A program made the position numbers and the translations under genes. Below the pieces are notes generated by a model. That model worked only from the letters and a program-made list of their open reading frames with translations. It searched no databases and had not been told where the DNA came from. Below are positions 1-12,004 of a DNA stretch of 64,000 bases, piece after piece; the stretch's first letter is position 1; the number at the start of each line of letters is the position of its first letter. Source of the stretch: Diaporthe sp. PMI_573 (lineage: Eukaryota > Ascomycota > Sordariomycetes > Diaporthales > Diaporthaceae); assembly GCA_021399435.1 (NCBI GenBank), contig JAJTUP010000027.1, positions 1 to 64,000 of the forward strand, written 5' to 3'.

Positions 1-1332
1 CCATGACGGGTGAAGATGCCTTCAAGATTCTTCTGGAGCTTCAGGAACTCGAATTCCCGGCTGCATTCCACAAGGCTCGTGCTGTGGCTCTTCTGAAGGT
101 ACGTCCGCGACCCATTAGATCTTAGTTATCCTCCCTATTGAGCGACGCCTCGAGTTCGTTCCTTCACTTTCTGTAAAGAAGAAAGCTTTGAACAGAAATG
201 CAGTTGGCTGACAAAATCATTGACAGGCCGGCGGTATCCCCAGCATGTCCCGACTCTTCGCCGTTACAGGTCAGAACACTCCTCGCAACGCTGCAAAGCG
301 CGCCACAGACACCGAGATTCTTCTCCGCGAGGGTCAGACCAAGCCGCGTGACTCGGAAAGATACCAGCTTTCGGTGGCACGGATCAACTTCCTGCACGCG
401 CGGTACCGCAAAGCGGGCAAGATTACCGACAACGACCTGCTCCACACCCTCGGCGACGGCGCCCACGAGATCCTCCGGACGATCCGGGCTGAGGAATGGC
501 GGCCCCTGACGGAGGTTGAGCTATGCGCAGTGGGCGTATTCCACCAGGCTTATGGAGAGGATCTGGAGATCCCATTTGATCCGTTGCCGAGTGCGAAGGT
601 CGGCTGGAGGGATGGTGTCCACTTTGTTCAAGAGCTGAGTGACTGGACGGTGCAATACGAGAAAGAGGTCTGCAGGCCAAATGAGCCGAGTGACAAGTAC
701 GTCAGGGCATATGTCGACAGCTTATTCAACAAGATGGGGAAGGGGGTCACAGTGTTTGCCAGGAAGGTATTGGGTTCAAATTTGGACAATGTGATGAGGG
801 AGAGCCTTGGGTAAGTCCTTCACTTGCATTCGAATAAGTACAACTACCTCTGCGGACACAGATTTATTGCAGCAGCCAGGAGCCCATCATGATGAAAGAT
901 TGCTAACATTGATCTAGCATCGAGAAGGCAGGGCCCTATCTTTCTTGTCTCATTACCCTCTTCCAGCTGACCCGGAAGTCTTTTCTACGGTATCTGTGTC
1001 TTCCTCGCCCAGGTTTCATGGCCGCCAAAGCTTTGGAGGAGAAGCCGAACCTCAGTGGTCTCTTTCATTACCATATGGCCACTTTCCAGCCTTGGTATGT
1101 TAAGCCCAGCTTCTGGAACAAGTCCGGGCCAGTTGCTATGTTATTCCGGTTACTAGGTGCCAACCCTGCAGGAAGCAAAGGCGATCGATTTTTCCCTCAA
1201 GGCTACGACCTATGGAATATTGGGCCGGAGCCGAACTATGGAAAGGGAAGGGAGGATATGCAAAGCACTGTCAAGCTCGTCAAGGCGAGGGCTGCGGCGG
1301 GTGGATGTCCATTCTCTCAGCTCAAGTCCTGA
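1..1332 (+). CDS. mpaB/DUF2236-type ER-bound oxygenase family protein, 5' partial
   Basis: Exons about <1-98, 227-810 and 918-1332 join in frame and give at least 364 visible residues. The segment with FLHARYRKAGKI near residue 85, the middle block rich in YGEDLEIPFDPLPS, and the C-terminal HMATFQPWYVKPSFW and GGCPF motifs match the fungal DUF2236 family. That family includes MpaB of mycophenolic-acid biosynthesis and is related to latex-clearing rubber oxygenases. Members are iron-dependent oxygenases or oxidases, often ER-anchored by an N-terminal membrane segment. The ATG at position 3 is probably internal, because family members have an anchor and linker before this point, so the gene starts outside the window. 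Intron 1 is 128 nt and intron 2 is 107 nt, with a GCTAACA branch site near 902. No biosynthetic core enzyme lies nearby, so the substrate cannot be guessed. Family assignment is confident; function is not. Confidence 0.8.
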
Positions 1333-1802
1333 ACATTTGTTGATTTTATATTGCAAATCCAACAGGAGGGAACCTCCACAACGTACGATACTGTCCTCGA
1401 ACATCTTACGCGGGAAGCAGGTTCTAAATGAGCCGGCTGAATATAAAAGCAGACCAACAAAGGGTTTCACCACTTCCAAAAGCTGAATTCTCAAAATGTC
1501 AGTATCTTGGTAATGCCCTGGCCATGAGCGCCACCTCGGAGCATCCCATTGCGGCAGCAGTGATTTGTGAGCTGGAATATCTTTCTCCCAAAGGACTTTA
1601 GCTAGGTAAGCAGGCTGACAGATAGAACCTGAAGGTGTCGCTGAGTAAGTCTGTCATCGCATGCTCCACTCTACGCTCCTAGGCCGATGTGCGCACAATC
1701 ACCGCTAGATAGGGTACAATGATATAAGACGGATCATTCGGACACCCCGATTATGGCCAATTACCCCATTGTGTCAGAGCTTCATCGGCCACAGCTATCA
1801 GA
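1333..1802. other. intergenic, 470 nt
   Basis: This holds the 3' flank of the oxygenase gene and the promoter side of the following hydrolase. An ATATAAAAGC stretch near 1440 is TATA-like but lies far from the hydrolase start. I see no coding signal. Confidence 0.5.
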
Positions 1803-3182
1803 ATGCTAGTACTCACGCTTGCTCTCGCCCTCGCTACTCCCATCCATGCCTTCCCAACCTCAGAATTCAGCGAGAGAGACAGTCAGTGTTCCGAGATCCA
1901 AATTCCAGTGACTGTCTTTGAGGAGCGATCCATCTTGAACATCACCATCAACGACGATTGGGATGCGGCGTCTCTCACCTTCAATCTGACCGCCAGGGAC
2001 TTCGGTAAACCAGGTGACCCTCTGCCTATTGCGGGAGAGACGGCGTCCGCAGCCAAGAGCAATTACACCGTGGGAGCTACTTTGTGTGGCACTGGAGGTA
2101 CCGTGTTAGTGACTACACATGGCATAATAGAATCCAAATTGTATGTCTCCAATCTCTAGCACTGAATCCTCAGCCGTAATGACGACGAAGCAGGTACTTC
2201 CAGCCAAATCTATCCAACTCTTCTCAATACAACTTCGTGGATGCTGCTTTGGCGGCCGGATATAGTGTGCTGAACTACGACCGTATTGGAGTGGGCTTAT
2301 CTTCCAAGTCTGTTTCCCAGTCTTATCTCCGCCAACACGGAGCCAGAGACTTTTGTTGTTGTAGTTAACACCGAAAAACAGGGTCAACCCTTATACTGAT
2401 GCTCAATTCCAAGTCGAGGTCGCAGTCCTCAACTCACTCGTCGACTACGCACGAGAGACCGCTGGAGCAGACAATGTCGTTCTCGTGGGCCACAGTTACG
2501 GGGCATACATCTCTGCGCAGTCGGCCGCCATGCTAGACCACTCAGTCGACGGCCTCGTGCTGACGGGGTTCAGCGGCACGCTCGAGTACTTCGGCCCCTT
2601 CGGCGCGGGCATGGGGTTCCGAGTCGCCAGCCTCCGGGATCCAGAGCGCTGGGGCGATCTCGACCCCGGATATCTGACATCGTCGGACCTATACGCTGAG
2701 GCTTTTGCGTACTTTGCGAGCCCTTACTTTGAGCATCGAGTTGCGGAATGGTCACACAACGTCGGGAGCGAGCCGTTTGCGGTTGCCGAGCTGCCGACGC
2801 TGCTGGCGACGAAAGTAAGGTTTGGCAACGTGACGGCGCCTACGTTGGTCTTACAGGGAAGATACGATACTTCTGCCTGTGGCGGAAATTGTCTTGGTGT
2901 TCTGGACGGACTGAGGGCGAACTTCACAGCTGCGTCGGCCTTACGAACGGTGGATAATTTGCCTGCTGGGTGAGCGCAAAACAAATCTTGCTACCTCCAC
3001 TTCCACACCAAAAGTCAAGCACTTTAGTCTTGATACTGTAGGAGTGGAGATTGCCATTCGATGTTCATGAGAACCTTAGAACTGACTACCCGGGGTAATT
3101 TAGACATAATCTCTTCTTGCACGAAGTGGCACCACAAGCATTCGACATCATTTTCGACTTTCTGCGGGAGCACAATGTATAG
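1803..3182 (+). CDS. secreted alpha/beta hydrolase
   Basis: Exons 1803-2140, 2194-2307, 2382-2969 and 3104-3182 give 372 residues. The N-terminus (MLVLTLALALATPIHA) is a clear signal peptide, so the enzyme is probably extracellular or vacuolar. The fold is alpha/beta hydrolase: the nucleophile elbow GHSYG puts Ser at about residue 189, the probable acid is Asp about 313 in GRYDTSACGG, and the probable catalytic His is about 348 in AGHNLFLHE, encoded by the last small exon. Several N-glycosylation sequons (NIT, NLT, NYT, NVT) fit secretion. The last intron (134 nt) must be removed to recover the catalytic His; read-through stops at 2973. It resembles the uncharacterised fungal secreted hydrolase family; esterase, lipase or peptidase specificity cannot be told from sequence. 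Confidence 0.85.
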
Positions 3183-3856
3183 GCCATACTAGTAGGCTCC
3201 TCATCACCAAACTTAATTCCACCGCTATATAAAATATGTGCCCCTTTTCTGGCCATCTGTGCGAGTTTCGTAACGGACACATAGGTGTGCCTAGACCTTT
3301 GTAAAGAGATAACATACAGTTGAGTTTCAAACATGGCCCTTGTAAACACCATACCTGAATATATCTAAAGGTTTAGTCCGAAGGGCGAGTCTATCGTTAT
3401 CTTCTTGTATGACGCATGCCCAGCATCGCTGAATGTGTCCCGGGGCTGGAGTGGTGTCCGTATTTCCTCGAGTTTCTACATTTCTCCCCTCAACTTAAAT
3501 GCCTTCCTGTTCTACCAAGCAACTGAAAGTGAATCAATTCATATTACAGTGTTAGAAGATTGGTTCTAGGAGGAGCCCAGCTGGCTTATCGTAATGTCCG
3601 TAGGATTTGGTTTTCCTTGACATCATCACAATCCCCCTGTCGCTGAACTGCCCCCACCAACCCTGCAAAACCTAGTCGACTAAGCCACTGTGTGTTTTAG
3701 CTCGAGTGACCCACTCCGCTCATCTAACTAACATTCATCAACTGTTGATGGTTGGCCTTGTCTCTCAGCCCACGAAATCGCACCGCTCTATGTCTTCTTC
3801 ACTCCTACTTGGAACACACTTGGTTCGATCACATTGACGACATCAAACACAACGTC
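3183..3856. other. intergenic, 674 nt
   Basis: This is the 3' flank of the hydrolase and the leader of the peroxiredoxin-like gene. A TCTCTCAG acceptor-like site near 3767 could belong to a 5'-UTR intron of the downstream gene. I see nothing else here. Confidence 0.4.
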
Positions 3857-4549
3857 ATGAGTGTTTCTAAAGAAAGGGAACAGACTCATCGTGAGCTGCC
3901 CGATCCAAAAACAGTGGTCGAGGCTGGCGATATCGTCATCAAGGACAAAGATGGGAAAGATATCCCTTTCAAAACCTTCTACGTAGATAAGCCTAAAGAT
4001 GAACGGCAGCTCATAATCTTCATCCGCCACTTCCACTGCGGTGTAAGCCACGCTCCACCGACCTGAGCTCCTTAAGCACACCGGCTCGGGACATCAAAAC
4101 TGACTACCGCCCGACAGAGCTGCCAGCAGTACGTGGAAGCACTCACGCAGGACATGCCGCCCGAGAAGCTGTCCAAGGCCAACATAGTACTCACGATTAT
4201 CGGCTGCGGGGACCCCATCTGCGTGCCGGACTATGCCAAAGTCACCGGGTGCACGTTCCCCATATACACCGACCCAAGCGCGCGAACCTATAAGGCCCTG
4301 GGGATGATGTCGTCCCTCCTGCCGGGGAGCACGAGCCCGTCCTACCTCAAGAAGAGCAGGCTAGACAACTTTGTGTCTTCGACGTGGGCGCTATTCACGT
4401 CGGGCCACGCGCTCTCTGGTGGGCCGAAGGCGCAGAACGGCGGCGAGTGGCTGTTCCAGGACGGAGAATTGAAGTGGTGCCATCGTATGCGAAGCACGGA
4501 GGACCATACCGAGACGGAGGAGTTGAAGAAGATGCTGGGCCTGGAGTGA
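3857..4549 (+). CDS. AhpC/TSA-like (PRXL2/AAED-type) thioredoxin-fold protein
   Basis: Exons 3857-4042 and 4118-4549 give 205 residues. The sequence IIFIRHFHCGSC places a CxxC-type pair (Cys 61 and Cys 64) at the start of the first helix of a thioredoxin fold. The rest (IYTDPSARTYKALGM, GGEWLFQDGELKWCHRM) matches the fungal AhpC/TSA antioxidant-enzyme-domain proteins related to vertebrate PRXL2/AAED1. The intron splits the motif exactly between HCG and SCQQY, which is good evidence for the splice call. The start at 3857 is the first in-frame ATG. Predicted cytosolic, since no signal or membrane segment is seen. A redox or peroxide-handling role is inferred from family; the substrate is unknown. 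Confidence 0.85.
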
Positions 4550-5363
4550 TGGTCAGGTGGCTTCGAGCAATACTAAGCATGGTACTCTGCTTCTTGTTCT
4601 GCTTCTTCTCCGACTCCTCTTTTGGACCTTTCAGCGCTGTTCCATGCTTAAAGACAGGGATTTTTTTTTCACACAAAGAATAGCTATATAAGCATGCATA
4701 ATGATACTGTAATAATATGTCGCCGGCGGTCCAGCTCGGGGAGTCTTTTGACCATGCCATATTCGATCTAACACGAGCATGATACAGCCCAAGGAGAGGA
4801 AGACAATCTCAGTGAAAATCACGCTATATTCTCCTTGCCCGGCTGCCGTCGATCGGCAGCGTGGATCGCTACATCTCGGTTTAGCCAGCCGCCTGCTCGG
4901 CTCATGCGCGGTTTGAGTGGGGCGTCGTGGGCGTCGCGTGGGCTGGCAATGACGTACCCCTCCAAGCACAGGTGCGTGGGACTACGATTCGAACATTTCA
5001 ACACTACTGCCCACCATCGTTCATATAGCGCCCACACGCCCGATGCCGTGCTGCTTCTTGCTTAGCTCATGGCAGGCAGGTCACCCAGCCAGCGAAATAA
5101 ATAGTCCCGCCGCACTCAGACTCACCGCCATGCCGTGGTTTCCCCTGACTGTGCCTCAGCCTGCAGATCCCCTCGCCCGGCTTTGAACCTCGTGCTGACT
5201 GGTGAGGATTGGGACCGGGACTCTTTTTTCCTTTTGATTTGATTTCCTTGGCTGGATTTCTTGAAGAATCAGGGCTCAATTCGCTTCTTCTTTCCGTTTA
5301 ACAGCAAACCCGAAATTTACGGTGTACCCCCCCCCCCCACTGCCAGCAGGGCCATCGCGCAGG
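4550..5363. other. intergenic, 814 nt
   Basis: This holds the 3' flank of the peroxiredoxin-like gene and the promoter and leader of the sugar transporter. A poly-T run lies near 4662 and a poly-C run near 5327-5338, just upstream of the transporter start. No gene is seen. Confidence 0.5.
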
Positions 5364-7172
5364 ATGTCGTCCTTCGGGCTCTCGAAGACCCAAGAGGTCG
5401 TCCTCTTCAGCTCGACAGCCATTGCCCTGTATGGCTACGACCAGGGCATGATGTCCCTTATAAACACCAATGAGGACTACCTACGGACCATGGGAATTGG
5501 CGCCGAGGACCCAATGGTAGGCATCCTCGTGGCGGTCTACTACCTGGGCTGCTCCCTCGGCGCGGTGCTCTTCTCCTGGCTGTCTGACAACCACGGCCGC
5601 AAGAAGGCCATCTTCGCCTGCCTCGCGACCGCGAGCCTGGGCAACCTGATCATGTTTGCCACCGGACTGGGGGGATGGACGCGGAATGCGCTCCACATGT
5701 TCTGGGTCGGGCGGGTGGTGATGGGACTAGGTGTCGGGGGCATTGACGCCGTCATTCCCGTGTTCAGCTCCGAGCTGAGCAGCGACGGCGCGAGGGGGAA
5801 GGCCCTGGCTCAGGAATTTCAGATGAACATCTTTGGGCTCAACATGGCCTTTGCCATCAACATCGCTGTGACCCACACGCTAGGCAAGTCGAGCCAGTGT
5901 AAGCATCACTCTTCTCCTGTCACATATCCCCGTCATTCATGTTTTGGAATGTTCTGGAATGCAACACTTTAGGATCCGTGGCAGGACTAACGTCATACTC
6001 AAGGGGCCTGGCGAACTCCGATTGTCGCGATGCAGGTGTATCCGGCGCTTCTCTTCCTGGTCATCGGCAGGCTGCCTGAGAGCCCGAGATGGTTTATTTT
6101 CCACGGCAAGGGGGACGATGCAAGGGAAGCTCTGATTGATATCTACGGTGACGAAGAGGGAGAGGAAAAGTCTAAGGAGCTATTTGTGGCGCACGAGAAG
6201 GAGAAGGATGATGAACCTGTGACATACACCAACATGCTGACTCCCGGAAAACCTACATTCCATCCTACCGTCATTGTCCTCATGGGTCAAGTAAACCAGG
6301 CCTTGACAGGATATGGTGCTGTCTCGGTCTACGGCCCTCAAATCTTTGAGGCAGGTCAATCCCATCGCAGTGGACTTTTGACTCTGGCTGACCACTTGTG
6401 CACAGCTCCTCGGATTCGGCGTCAAGATGGCGGAGTACGTTACCCAGGCTAACTGTGAGCATTATCATTCTCCCATCACGGTTCCCTTGCTGCCGTGTTC
6501 TTGAATGTCCCGGAATGCAATACATTAGGCTCGGCATCAGGTAGTTAACACACACTAGACATCTCCTACTTCATCCTCATGACCCTGGCCTGGATCCTGA
6601 TCGACGCAGTCGGCCGCCGCAAGCTCCTCCTCGGCGGCAGCGTCGCGCTGACCGCCAGCTTCGCCCTCCTCACGCTCTTCGGCGCGCTGGCCATGAACTC
6701 GCCCACGGAGGGCCTCGGCGCCCCCGCGATCCTCGGAACGGTCACCCTCTTCATCGCCACGGGGGCCTTCGGGATCGGCTGGCTCGCGACCGTGTGGCTC
6801 ATCCCGACCGAGATTTACGCGACGACGGCGAGGGCACAGGCGTCTGCCATATCCGTCATCGTGTGGGGGCTCGCCAACTTTGCCGTGACGCTGCTGAGCC
6901 CGATAATGTTCAACAACCTCAAGTACTGGATCTTCCTAATCTTTGCGGTCACCAACGCTTTCGCCGGCGTCTGGACCTATGTCTACCTCCCTGAGAGCGG
7001 CGGGCGCAGCTTCGAAGATAACCGGCAATTTTTCACCGACGCCAGCCTAGAGGGCACCTGGAGGGTGGCCAAGGTGTCGGGCGGGGTGTACAAGAGGCTC
7101 GCGTACGGAGGTACGGTGGGCGAGAATGAGCCCCTGCTGCAGAGACTGCAGGACCAGGTTCAGGAACTATGA
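5364..7172 (+). CDS. MFS sugar/H+ symporter family transporter
   Basis: Exons 5364-5898, 6004-6350, 6406-6454 and 6559-7172 give 514 residues, the usual length for fungal sugar porters. Diagnostic signatures are DNHGRKK after TM2, the GRVVMGLGVGGIDAVIPVFSSE block, LPESPRWF at the end of the first half, VGRRKLLLGG in the second half, and a C-terminal YLPESGGRSFE. Plasma-membrane uptake of a hexose, related sugar or polyol is the family role; the substrate is not predictable. The second intron (6351-6405) must use a GC donor (GAG|GCAGGT) with acceptor ACAG to keep the frame GPQIFE/LLGFGVK; no GT donor gives a sensible protein. Start at 5364 chosen as the only ATG ahead of the first membrane segment. 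Confidence 0.9.
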
Positions 7173-7277
7173 GCGCGTGGCCATGCGCAAACTCTGTGGT
7201 ACATTTGACACGTTTTATACATTTTGTGGGGCATGGAGATCTTTGTTAGAGCGAAAGCATAGCGGTGCGCATATCCT

Positions 7278-8505
7278 TCACGATTCTGGTTTTGACAGAT
7301 GCCCTTCCTTGGGTTCTTGTTCACTGGCCAGCCCGCCTTGCTCTGCTTGGCTCTCCTCCCCAGCGCTCTCTGGGACCCCGTTCTTGGCATGTGCTGATTT
7401 TGAGCCCCTGGCCATCTGCGGGAAGAAGATTCCTGGCGGGAAGCAGCTGAGGAAGTAGACGCATATCAGCATCATGAAGGAGTCGAGAACCGCGAAGGAT
7501 GGCTCATCCTGCATGATTTCGTTACCCCATCCGCCTGCCATCTCGGCAACTCTGAGTAAGGTCAGTACGTCGGACGACAGGTGGTTCCATGGGTCGTGGG
7601 GGCTTACCGGTAAATGCACCTAATTTGGACACAAACATATGCCCCAAGCACAGCGTATCCGAACGTCCGGGCCTTCTTGTCGTTCCACAGCGCAAGCGCC
7701 GAAGGAGTCACGTCGGCGCTGTGCACCCACTTCTTCGCCCTGAGATAGTAGTCCAGGCTCATGCTGCCAAAGGCCAGCAACACCACGACCTGAAGCGCGA
7801 TGCCCGCGATGATGGCCTGGTTCCCGGCGTTGACCAGCTTTCGGTTCCCGCTGCCCCCGCTTGCCGCCAGCGCACCGCCGATAGCCTGGACGAGGAGACA
7901 ACTCACGTCTGCGGGGACGAAGATGAAGGGAAGCCACTTTGGCCTGACCCGCGAGAGCGACGGGTTCAGCGCGGTAGTAAGATGCTTGAGTGTCAGATAT
8001 ATCGAGATGCAGGTCAAGGTAGGGGCGAGAACAATGGCGCAAATCTCGGTCTGAAAGGCTTGCTGGTTCCACGGGTTGTCCGCCAGCGGGACTCGAGCGG
8101 CGTAGCCTATTGAGTCTCATGTTAGCTAGGTACCATTTCCCTGACTCTCCTGCCGAGAGAAAACGCAGGTTTCGCGAACGAGCACCATTCATGGACTCTC
8201 GGTCTGCCACCTCTGAGAACCCAAGACTTGGACATCGATGTTGGCAGGGAACGGTCCCTGACAGTCGTGACCCCTTCGTCGGGTATAAAAGAGAGGTACG
8301 AACCAGCTACTTCGAGTGCACATCCGGCCACTACGAAGCCCGTGAATGCATATGTCTTCTTCCAGACCCCGATCACCAGTTGGATGATCAAGGCCAAGCC
8401 GAAAGCAACGGCGCAGAAAATATTAAGGGGCCTGTTCGGGTAGTAGCCGAGCGTTGTATATTCCACCGGACACAACGGGCTGACCTCTGTACATCTGGAC
8501 GCCAT
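7278..8505 (-). CDS. RTA1-like seven-helix membrane protein
   Basis: Exons on the minus strand are 8505-8304, 8106-7608 and 7551-7278, giving 324 residues. The pattern of about seven hydrophobic segments, with FVVAGCALEVAGYAAR, QTEICAIVLAPTLTCISIYLTL, FVPADVSCLLVQAIGG and RIRCIYRVAEMAGGWGN, is the RTA1/RTM1 fungal family signature. Members sit in the plasma membrane and are linked to resistance to toxic lipophilic compounds and to lipid translocation (the yeast relatives are Rta1, Rsb1 and Rtm1). The tail after residue 290 is polar and Glu/Ser rich. The first intron is longer than usual here (197 nt). It is tail-to-tail with the sugar transporter, with only 105 nt between the stop codons. Confidence 0.9.
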
Positions 8506-9722
8506 GGTGAACAGGAAACGCCCTCTGTGCGGCAGGCGGTGCTGACAGGTGTCGTCCTTGGAAGACTCGTCGGTGGACCTGATTAAACGGTGGTGTATGC
8601 ACTCGGAGACACGCTCTACAACACAGCGGGCCGGGCAAACACAACCTTCGCGCACAATAGGGGAAAAGACAGCTGGGAGAATCGAAATGCCGCTGCGGTC
8701 AAGGAGGATAAGGAAAACAGGAACGAAACATAGGAAATAGGGCGTTACACCCTGCCCAGGTATAAGTAAGGTCTAGGCCGTTGAACGAGGAAAAACGGGG
8801 ACTAGGTGCGGCAGACCCAAGGGTGTTGTCCCGTAAGCCCCAACACACCCACGCTTGCCACGCTAGGAGAACACCTGCCAACCAGACAACCACACGGGAC
8901 GATGGAATCCGAGGGACCAAGAGCCTTACGAGATACTGACCTGACCCGAAGGATCATTACTCATTAACCACTACTGTCAGCCAGTGCGTAGCCAAGGGGA
9001 AGCGTAACATCGTGCCAGAGGCCAGCGACTTTGGTGCCATGTTGTGCTCCCGTTGTTCAGCCGGATTCCGGATTGGGCCGAGTTGAGGGCGGCAGGCTCT
9101 GGAGGGTTGATTGCGCCGACGGCCTACGCGTGTTCGGCATTCGGCAGACAAGTGTGTGCGGTTGTTGTTCCAGAAGAAACTGGCCAACAGCAAAACGTGT
9201 TGGTGACAGCAGTGGGTGAACAGTACGCCCACGAGGCAGAAATATTCCAGGCGCGGCCGAATTGGGTAACCAGCGCGGTTGGGATGCCCAGACACGGGCG
9301 CGCTACCAATGTGGGTTGGCACTCCCGGAGCAGCTGCGCTCCGGCCTGGCTTTGTGCAAGCCCGGCGTGCCCGTGCCGGGAATTATGCAAGTTGCACCCT
9401 ACGAACGAGATATCTACAACATGCCTTGTACTCCGTTGTGTTTTTTTACCCCTACGGATGAACAGGCGCGACAACCTCAAATACAAGCCCCTCAGCTTAC
9501 TTGCTATGCAAATGTCCCGAGCAGACTCCCAGTTCGTATCTCGCGGTGACCGCAGGCCGGTACTCAGTGCTAGACTACTCTCAAGTCCGTAGCGGCAGCT
9601 GACTCGCTGGATGGAGCAAATATTGTTTTTGTCAACGGCCACTGTTCAGCCGCAACGTTGTACTTTCACATCCGCATAACAGTCTCTGAAAGTAATACTT
9701 TGATTCAAAGCCCACCACCGTC
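8506..9722. other. intergenic, 1217 nt
   Basis: This contains the promoter side of the RTA1-like gene and the 3' flank of the 3-hydroxyisobutyrate dehydrogenase gene. Several open frames overlap here on both strands, but none resembles a protein family and their composition is not codon-like. No gene called. Confidence 0.5.
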
Positions 9723-11038
9723 TCATTCTTTCCCGCCGAGCCATCTATAAACTACACTAAAGTCCCGGCCCTTGCAAGCCTCGTCCTTCTCAGCAGCCTC
9801 GTACAGCTCCCGCGCCGCCCCGGCCAGCTCCAGCCTCGCCCCGGCTTCCTGCGCCGCGACCATGGCGAGCTTCAGGTCCTTGCGCATCAGCGAGATGCCG
9901 AACCCGCCGGCGTAGTCCCTGCCCGCGGGTGCCTTGTCTACGACCCCCCTGACGGGGTTGTTGACCTCGCTGGGCCAGCACCGGCCCGTGCTGACGTTGA
10001 TCACGCCCGCCAGCACCTTCGGGTCCAGCCCCCAGCGCATGCCCAGGTTCATCGCCTCGGCCGTCGCGATGTTGTTGATGGCGAGGAGGTAGTTGTTGGC
10101 CAGCTTGGCCGACAGTCCCGTCCCCTGCTTGCCGCAGTGGAGCACGTTCTTGCCCATCCGCCGCAGTATCTGCTCTACCCTCGGGACCACCTCCGTGGGT
10201 GCCCCAAGCATGAACGTCAGCGTGCCTCCCGCCGCGCCGACGATCCCTCCTGACATTGGCGCATCGACGAAGTGTGCTTTCCCGCCAGGGAACGCTGCTG
10301 CGACGAGGGCGGCCACCTCTTGTGAGGACGACGGATCGATGGTCGAGCAGTCAACGAAGAGGCGCGGGCTGGGCCGCGGGCTGGGTTTGGCCTCCAGGAT
10401 GGAAGCGTACACGGCCTTGACGTGACTGGGCTCGGGGAGTGCGGTGATAGTTACATCCTGTGACAACCAGTTCGTTAGCTACCCCGCTGGCAACTGCGCA
10501 TCGGTTTTGAGTGGTTCCAAGAAGGAGGTGTAGGTGCCTTGTGTGTCAGAGGATTGGCTTTGTATGTTTGAATAATCACGGGAGGGCCAGCAAGCTGACC
10601 CCAACTTAGATCATGTATTGGACAATTTGTCTCATCATTAAAGGCGGCGAGGAGGGGAGGGCGTCGGTTGGGACGGAGATAACACTTACGGCTTCCCTGG
10701 AGGCATCTGCTGCGCTCCCGGCCAGCTCAACAGATGCTCCCCCAGCCTGCGAAGCTGCCATTTCCCCAGCCAGCCTCTGCACGGCCTCACGGTTGATGTC
10801 GAATATCCTCAGATTGTCGCCTGGGGCAAGTTTGGCTTGCAGGTTGCGGGCCATTTGGAATCCCTGTGAGAAGCCAAGTCAGCCCCGACTCGCGGTCGCG
10901 TCGCTGGGCCGAGTAGGACGTACTCACCATCTGGCCCAAGCCAATGAAGGCATAGTTGTCCAGCCTGCGAGGCGAGGACGAGAAGTGTCGCCTCTGCAGG
11001 CGGAGCTGCCTCCATGTTGTTGTAGACACAGGGCGCAT
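9723..11038 (-). CDS. 3-hydroxyisobutyrate dehydrogenase, mitochondrial
   Basis: Exons on the minus strand are 11038-10928, 10863-10690 and 10457-9723, giving 339 residues. The first 26 residues are Arg/Ser/Thr rich (ending HFSSSPRRL), a mitochondrial presequence. The NAD-binding loop GLGQMG is at residues 33-38. The substrate-binding motif FVDAPMSGGIVGA and the catalytic-lysine segment GTGLSAKLANNYLL follow, then the C-terminal helical domain with SVVYRWLGG at the end. The enzyme oxidises 3-hydroxyisobutyrate to methylmalonate semialdehyde in valine catabolism in the matrix. The second intron is long (232 nt) and its splice sites were set by matching the family sequence. It belongs to the beta-hydroxyacid dehydrogenase superfamily, so glyoxylate-reductase-like activity is a minor alternative. 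Confidence 0.9.
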
Positions 11039-12004
11039 TGTGACAGTGTGTTAGCTGGCAAAATCAGGGAGGCAACGCTCGACAACAAGTTGCCGGGGAC
11101 ACGGCTTGCTCTTCTTTGGAGCTCGACGCCTCTCAGCATCCTGGGCAGAGGGGTAGTGGACTAGATCGTCCCTGCCCTGCCCACGAGAGCCGCCCATTGC
11201 CGAGCTTCTCCAACCTCGGCGGATTGGGGCGCGAGGGAGAGCCACCTTCACCGGCCATCCTAAGCCGACTCGCCTTTCCGACCGCTAACCTCGAAACTGG
11301 CCACGATGGTGATAAAGATCATTGTGATGACGGTACTGCAGTTTCTTGGAGGCCAAATGCCTGAGCGCAGGGAGCTTCAGAAAAGACCGGCGCCTTGCTC
11401 AGCACAACCGGCAGTGGAGGCGGCTTGTCGAGTATTTGAAGGGGGAAAAGCAGAGGCAAAATATTATTTGGTGGGAAACGGGACCAAAATACAGGTTAGC
11501 CTCCATTTGGAGCGGTAACCGGCGGCAGATTGGCCTGGCCCGAATCGGACGGGCCCTGCTCCTCGCAATTGGACCACAGGAAAACCGTTTTAAGCTTCAG
11601 CCGAGATCTATGGTGGCAGCCAGTCCGCATTGGGACTTCCAACACATGGGGCATGAGACTGATGGATGACATGTCTGATTCCAGGGCCGATGTGTACACT
11701 AGTTACAAAGAATCCGTCTCTCTCAACTCCTCTGGCTAGATATTCGTTGAAACGAACGAGATCCGCAAGCGCGGGTGAGACACAACCATCATTGCTGTAT
11801 GAAGCATGCCCCGTCAAAGATGACGTCTCACCGGGCCTTGAGAGAATATACCTGCACGCGAAGAAATGTCCGACCACCCAAACTCCGCAGTCCAAGCCGA
11901 AAAGCAAAGAAATCTCGTTCTTTCAGGGGCCTGTTCTTTGTCCAAACACCGCGCCGTTCCCTACGTCCTACACAGCCCCACCGGTTGTTGACCTGTGCTC
12001 CTTC
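11039..12004. other. intergenic, 966 nt
   Basis: This is the promoter of the dehydrogenase gene and the 3' flank of the Bqt4-like gene. I see no convincing coding sequence or repeat. Confidence 0.5.

Noticed and set aside
1..9000. Possible secondary-metabolite cluster (mpaB-like oxygenase, hydrolase, transporter, RTA1)
   Set aside because: No polyketide, peptide or terpene core enzyme and no pathway regulator in the window; the gene mix is ordinary. The left edge is cut, so a core enzyme outside cannot be excluded.
8957..9642. Several 100-180 codon frames on both strands
   Set aside because: Mutually overlapping, no conserved motif; judged promoter/3' flank DNA.
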